The position numbers and the translations under genes were made by a program. Shown piece after piece: positions 51,490 to 54,860 of a stretch of DNA of 54,860 nucleotides; within the stretch, counting starts at the first letter, position 1; every line of letters begins with the position of its first letter. The DNA comes from Lactobacillales bacterium (GTDB lineage: Bacteria; Bacillota; Bacilli; Lactobacillales; Streptococcaceae): the NCBI GenBank assembly GCA_031261705.1, contig JAISJD010000005.1, positions 1 through 54,860 on the forward strand. The letters run 5' to 3'. The notes under the pieces were generated by a model. It was not told the origin of the DNA. It ran no database searches and worked only from the letters and a program-made list of their open reading frames with translations.

Positions 51490-52593
51490 CTAAAACTTTT
51501 TAATATAATTTTCTAAATCATTTATCGAACACATTAATTTTTCTTTTGTAATACTTATTGGAATCAAATGAACTTTTTCTTTCGAGTCAATAAATTCAAC
51601 CATTTTCATTAAAGCTTCCTCATTCTCTGGGAAAATTCCCATTTGATGTAGAGAGGTTGGAAGATTTAACTCCTTATACATTGGCAATAGTTCCTCAATC
51701 ATTTGCCATTTTTCTTCGAGAGCTAATTGATAAAAAATACCATAGGCAACTTTTTCTCCGTGAAGAAATTGATGAGAGGCAGGAATATATTTACTCATCG
51801 CATCGTGCATAGCATGTGCTGCAGCATTTCTTGCATACTTATCGCCCAAACCTCCAACTAAACCTGCCACTGCAAAGACAATCTCAGATAATCGAACAAA
51901 TTCTTCGCTCACTTCGCCATTTTTCATATCTTCTATTGCTTTTATCGCTTCTTTTTCTATCGTTTCCTTGCAAAGTGCTGCTGTAAAACCAGCGATTTGT
52001 AAAAATGGTTCGTTTTTTAACTGCTCCTGACTCAAAATACTCACCGACTCATACCATTTTGCAATGGTGTCAGCTAGTCCTGCAATAAAATACCTCACTG
52101 GTGAATCAATAATAAGACGTGGGTCAGTGAGTAGAAAACTCGCCTGTCTCAAGAAATGTTCTGTTTTCCCCTCTGACTCCCCATTCTCCTTATACATTAC
52201 AGACAGTGGTGTCCAAGGAGCACAGTTACTTGCGAGAGTTGGTATGACTCCAAAATTCACATTCGTCAAATGAGCAGCATAACCAACTAAATCAGCTAAC
52301 TTACCCCCACCAACACCGATAATAAAATCAATTTTTTCTTCATGAACTTTCTTTGTAATCAATTCCGTCCCATAATAACTACATTCACCTGTATATTGAT
52401 GAAAAATAAATTGATTCTCTTTGCTTGTCAAAAAATTCAAATACCTTTGTGCTTTTTCCCAAGAGACAGTTCCATGAACTACGAGAATTTTTGTTGCATG
52501 AAATTCTTCTAATATTTTAGGTACGAAGTCAATTGCTCCCTCATGATAACGATAAAATTCTGGACCGACTTTTACTTTTAAATCATTTAGCAT
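51490..52593 (-). CDS. Iron-containing ADH / glycerol-dehydrogenase-like enzyme
   Basis: A 367-residue enzyme of the glycerol-dehydrogenase branch of the iron-ADH superfamily. It has IGVGGGKLADLVGY (nucleotide loop), PTLASNCAPWTPLSVMY, and metal ligands Asp in GLADTIAKWYE and His in NAAAHAMHDA and FLHGEKVAYG. All three ligands are present. Substrate is unknown; in context it may oxidise or reduce a sugar-acid phosphate in place of UxuB. It overlaps the hydroxyacid dehydrogenase gene by seven bases. Confidence 0.88.
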   Translation of the reverse strand: MLNDLKVKVGPEFYRYHEGAIDFVPKILEEFHATKILVVHGTVSWEKAQRYLNFLTSKENQFIFHQYTGECSYYGTELITKKVHEEKIDFIIGVGGGKLADLVGYAAHLTNVNFGVIPTLASNCAPWTPLSVMYKENGESEGKTEHFLRQASFLLTDPRLIIDSPVRYFIAGLADTIAKWYESVSILSQEQLKNEPFLQIAGFTAALCKETIEKEAIKAIEDMKNGEVSEEFVRLSEIVFAVAGLVGGLGDKYARNAAAHAMHDAMSKYIPASHQFLHGEKVAYGIFYQLALEEKWQMIEELLPMYKELNLPTSLHQMGIFPENEEALMKMVEFIDSKEKVHLIPISITKEKLMCSINDLENYIKKF

Positions 52594-53606
52594 ACCTTTT
52601 GCCTTCTTTGAATAACGTATTTACTTTTATCCTGCACTGAGCGTTCCGGTAATTCTCCTCGAATAATGCTTTCTACGTCACGCACACATTTACTTCCCAT
52701 TTCCTCTAAACATTCCATGGTATAAGCCGAAGTATGAGGTGTCATCACCACATTCTCAAAAGCTAGGTAAGGGTGAACTGCTCGACCGGGTTCTTCTTCT
52801 AGTACATCTGTTGCAAAACCGGCGATTTTCCCCTGTTTTAAAGCCTCTACAATGGCATTTTCATCAACTAAAGCTCCCCTAGCACTATTTGAAAGATACA
52901 CTTTATCCTTCATCTTTTTAATTTCTTCAGTAGAAATCATATGATAATTTTCTTCTGTGAGATTTGCACATAAACAGATAATATCGGACTTTTCTAAGAG
53001 TTCCTCCCATGAAACTTTTTTCGCTCCAAAACTTTCAATATGGAGAGCCGACTTATAAGGATCATAGGCTAATACATTGCAACGGAAACCATTGCGCAAG
53101 ATTTCAACAACACAGCTACCGGTATTTCCAACACCTACGACACCAACTGTTTTGTTAAATAACGCGCGTCCAACAAAAGAAGCACGTTCTTCCCAACGAT
53201 CTTCTCTCACTCGTTCATTGGCTTGAGGTGTACAACGAAGGACTGCTAATAAATTTGTCACGTTGTTTTCCGCTACCGCATCTCGCTCAACCAAAGCAGG
53301 AATAATGCTAACCACTGTCTCGTGATTTCTTGCAGCTTCAAGGTCTATATTGTTATAGCCAATCCCGTGTCTGGTGATTAATAACAACTCATCTTTATTT
53401 TCAAAAAATTCACTGGTAAAAAATGGGGTCACGCTTGCAATAATAATATTGTATCCGTGTAATATTTCTGCTAACTCTTTTCCCTTTATTTCTCCATCCA
53501 CTGTAAAATGTTTGACTGTCCCAAGCTCGTTCAACCTTTTCAAATGTTCTGGAAAAACTTTCCCAAAGCTACTAGAATTAACAATTGCAATCATATATCT
53601 GCTCAT
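52587..53606 (-). CDS. D-isomer-specific 2-hydroxyacid dehydrogenase
   Basis: A 339-residue NAD(P)-dependent dehydrogenase. The dinucleotide loop is VGVVGVGNTGSCVVE; the catalytic triad is Arg in NSARGALVDE, Glu in LEEEPG and His in TPHTSAYT. Family members reduce 2-keto acids or oxidise D-2-hydroxyacids, including 2-ketogluconate-type sugar acids. It is the first gene of the operon and follows a roughly 150-base leader. Its reaction in the pathway is not known. Confidence 0.9.
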   Translation of the reverse strand: MSRYMIAIVNSSSFGKVFPEHLKRLNELGTVKHFTVDGEIKGKELAEILHGYNIIIASVTPFFTSEFFENKDELLLITRHGIGYNNIDLEAARNHETVVSIIPALVERDAVAENNVTNLLAVLRCTPQANERVREDRWEERASFVGRALFNKTVGVVGVGNTGSCVVEILRNGFRCNVLAYDPYKSALHIESFGAKKVSWEELLEKSDIICLCANLTEENYHMISTEEIKKMKDKVYLSNSARGALVDENAIVEALKQGKIAGFATDVLEEEPGRAVHPYLAFENVVMTPHTSAYTMECLEEMGSKCVRDVESIIRGELPERSVQDKSKYVIQRRQKVC

Positions 53607-53756
53607 ATTTTTAAAAACTCCCTTCTTTTCATTGCTCGCTACATCTGACTTTCCAACTTCCCATTTTCTTCTATGTTCTCCTTTCTAAAGGATGATAAAA
53701 TCTATTCTAAACTTAGGCTTCCCCAAAATGATAACCCTTTCATAAATTACACCCTT

Positions 53757-53785
53757 AATATATCGAAAAACTTTTTTCTTGTCAA
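53757..53785 (-). promoter_or_regulatory. Promoter of the PTS sugar-acid operon
   Basis: On the minus strand TTGACA (53785-53780) and TATATT (53762-53757) are 17 bases apart, a near-consensus promoter. The left arm of the long inverted repeat at 53766-53807 fills its spacer. The leader to the first start codon is about 145 bases. Confidence 0.8.
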
Positions 53786-53807
53786 TACATTTTAGAAAAA
53801 AGTTTTT
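53766..53807. promoter_or_regulatory. 14-bp inverted repeat, likely RpiR operator
   Basis: AAAAACTTTTTTCT (53766-53779) and AGAAAAAAGTTTTT (53794-53807) are perfect 14-bp arms around 14 bases. One arm sits between -35 and -10 of the operon promoter; the other is just upstream of the rpiR promoter. This suits a site from which the divergent RpiR protein controls both directions. Confidence 0.65.
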
Positions 53808-53809
53808 AT

Positions 53810-53838
53810 TTGTAGAAATTTTAAAAAAGTAGTATCTT
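53810..53838 (+). promoter_or_regulatory. Candidate promoter of the rpiR-like gene
   Basis: TTGTAG (53810-53815) and TATCTT (53833-53838) are 17 bases apart, about 40 bases before the start codon. Both hexamers are moderate matches. Confidence 0.5.
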
Positions 53839-53883
53839 ATTAACGTAAGAATTTAATGAGAATTTATAAGGAGGTCTAATGTT

Positions 53884-54732
53884 ATGGTCATTTCTATTCG
53901 ATTAAAAATAAAAATGATGTATGATGATTTTAGTCCCAAAGAACAAATCATTGCCAATTTTATTTTAGAAAATTCAACAACTATTGCTCATTGTTCTATC
54001 AGTGATTTATCCAATCAATTAGGAATTGCTGATTCTACGTTTTTTCAATTTACTAAAAAACTAGGATTTAATGGATTTAAAGAGTTCAAATTGGCAATGT
54101 TACGAGAAGAAAATGATTTAGCAGCTATTTCTGTGCATGAAAATATCACCGCCGAGGATACTGAGTTGGCGATGGCACAAAAAGTATTTGCATCAAATCT
54201 TTCCACTTTGACAGATACTCAAAAATTATTAAATCAAGAGAAGTTAAAAACAGCCGCCCAGATGATTAATCAATCACAACGTCTTTATCTTTTTGGTATT
54301 GGAGGTTCTGAAATTGTGGCAGCAGATGCGTATCATAAGTTTCTTCGTTCTCCCATCGCCGTTTTCCATAGCTCAGATTTTCATATTCAGCTCATGGAAG
54401 CCGCTCTTTTAAATGAAAACGATTGTGTAATTGTTATCTCGCATTCTGGGAAATCGAGAGAAACCATTCTGATTGCTAAAACAGCCAAAGAGGCTCATGC
54501 TAAAGTTATTGTGGTCACATCACAAGCGACTTCGCCACTTGCAAAACTTGGGGATGTTGTCTTTATTTCAATATCTGAAGAAACAGAATTTCGTTCGGAA
54601 GCCCTTGCCTCTCGTATCGCACAATTAAGCATTATGGACTGCCTTTACGTCATCCTTATGTTTTACAACAAAAAGAAAGCGGTAACATCAATCACGAAGA
54701 TTCGTCGAGTAATCTCACAAATAAAAGAATGA
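53884..54732 (+). CDS. RpiR/MurR-family regulator with SIS domain
   Basis: A 282-residue regulator. The N-terminal helix-turn-helix (about 1-77) includes DLSNQLGIADSTFFQFTKKL and GFNGFKEFK; the SIS sugar-phosphate domain (about 110-250) includes YLFGIGGSEIVAADAYHKF and VIVISHSGKSRETILIAK. RpiR proteins sense phosphosugars and control adjacent sugar genes. Start: ATG at 53884 after AAGGAGG; the ATG at 53879 is out of frame. It is divergent from the PTS sugar-acid operon and shares the operator region, so it is its likely local regulator. Confidence 0.93.
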   Translation: MVISIRLKIKMMYDDFSPKEQIIANFILENSTTIAHCSISDLSNQLGIADSTFFQFTKKLGFNGFKEFKLAMLREENDLAAISVHENITAEDTELAMAQKVFASNLSTLTDTQKLLNQEKLKTAAQMINQSQRLYLFGIGGSEIVAADAYHKFLRSPIAVFHSSDFHIQLMEAALLNENDCVIVISHSGKSRETILIAKTAKEAHAKVIVVTSQATSPLAKLGDVVFISISEETEFRSEALASRIAQLSIMDCLYVILMFYNKKKAVTSITKIRRVISQIKE

Positions 54733-54734
54733 AT

Positions 54735-54770
54735 ACAAAAAGAGGCTGGGACAATAAGTCCTAGTTGACC
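54735..54770. repeat. GAGGCTGGGACA-type repeat after the rpiR-like gene
   Basis: AAAGAGGCTGGGACAATAAG is a sequence I recall as recurring between genes in Lactobacillales and Listeria, often near insertion-sequence ends. A small GGAC/GTCC hairpin lies inside it. This is pattern recall, and only one copy is in the window. Confidence 0.4.
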
Positions 54771-54776
54771 AAACTA

Positions 54777-54820
54777 AACAGTCCAGAAAATCGAATTTGA
54801 TTTTCTGGACTGTTTTTCTC
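54777..54820. terminator. Long perfect hairpin terminator downstream of the rpiR-like gene
   Basis: AACAGTCCAGAAAATC (54777-54792) and GATTTTCTGGACTGTT (54799-54814) form a perfect 16-bp stem with a six-base loop, followed by TTTCTC. It can end rpiR transcription and perhaps transcription coming from the right. Confidence 0.8.
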
Positions 54821-54860
54821 TATGTATTTTGATTTTACTGGTGATTTGCCAACAGTTTTC

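Noticed and set aside
1-54860. CRISPR array, prophage or conjugative element
   Set aside because: No regularly spaced repeats, Cas genes, integrase, phage structural or transfer genes were seen anywhere in the window.

Overview
This window is low-GC Gram-positive DNA, most likely from an Enterococcaceae-type lactic acid bacterium (order Lactobacillales). This is inferred from gene content and order, not from a database search. Pointers are a copYZ-copA copper operon with cop boxes, an Lsa-type ABC-F gene, CtsR control of clpB, the run polA-mutM-coaE-nrdR-dnaB-dnaI, lipoprotein YidC, a tmRNA tag reading AKNENTYALAA, and many mannose-family PTS parts.

Layout. 1-350: the right end of an ISL3-family insertion sequence, stopping just before a terminator. 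355-1593: khpA, rpsP and tag on the minus strand, with duplicated promoters in front of rpsP. 1658-4718: a plus-strand YtrA-type regulator, ABC transporter and VanZ-like cassette. 4828-7687: an amidase gene and a broken lsa-like gene. 7947-9731: ylxM-ffh. 9806-13334: a DUF523 gene, phoPR and yidD. 13385-17415: thrB, hom and pgcA. 17783-18142: tmRNA. 18324-23594: a namA-like flavoenzyme, a cold-shock gene, azoR and the copYZA operon. 23705-25059: a frameshifted MATE exporter. 25121-35835: clpB, a flippase-like membrane protein, DUF1294, pepT, a NIF3 protein, trmK, a nitroreductase, dnaI, dnaB and nrdR. 36025-45315: coaE, mutM, polA, a BI-1 protein, a MaoC-like protein, two crcB genes, an HD protein, an rRNA methyltransferase, acylphosphatase and yidC. 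45366-54732: a HAD phosphatase, a large PTS/sugar-acid operon and its divergent RpiR regulator. The window ends in a long hairpin and a repeat-like sequence.

How genes work together. The most distinctive locus is 46160-54732. An RpiR/SIS regulator is divergent from a single close-packed minus-strand operon of ten genes: a D-2-hydroxyacid dehydrogenase, an iron-ADH/glycerol-dehydrogenase-like enzyme, mannose-family EIIC, EIID and EIIB, an unfamiliar two-helix membrane protein, EIIA, mannonate dehydratase (UxuA) and a KDPG/KHG aldolase. No 2-keto-3-deoxygluconate kinase is present. This suggests that a sugar acid or its precursor is phosphorylated during uptake and reaches KDPG already phosphorylated. 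The membrane protein has weak, catalytically degraded resemblance to M28 aminopeptidases with two helices inserted. EIIA and EIIC both end in an Asp-rich tail closing on Phe. These are the best candidates for undescribed biology here.

The normally contiguous ylxM-ffh-rpsP-khpA cluster is split by about 7 kb of accessory genes and cut off downstream by the IS. Two accessory resistance or export genes (lsa-like and MATE) are pseudogenes with readable inactivating lesions.
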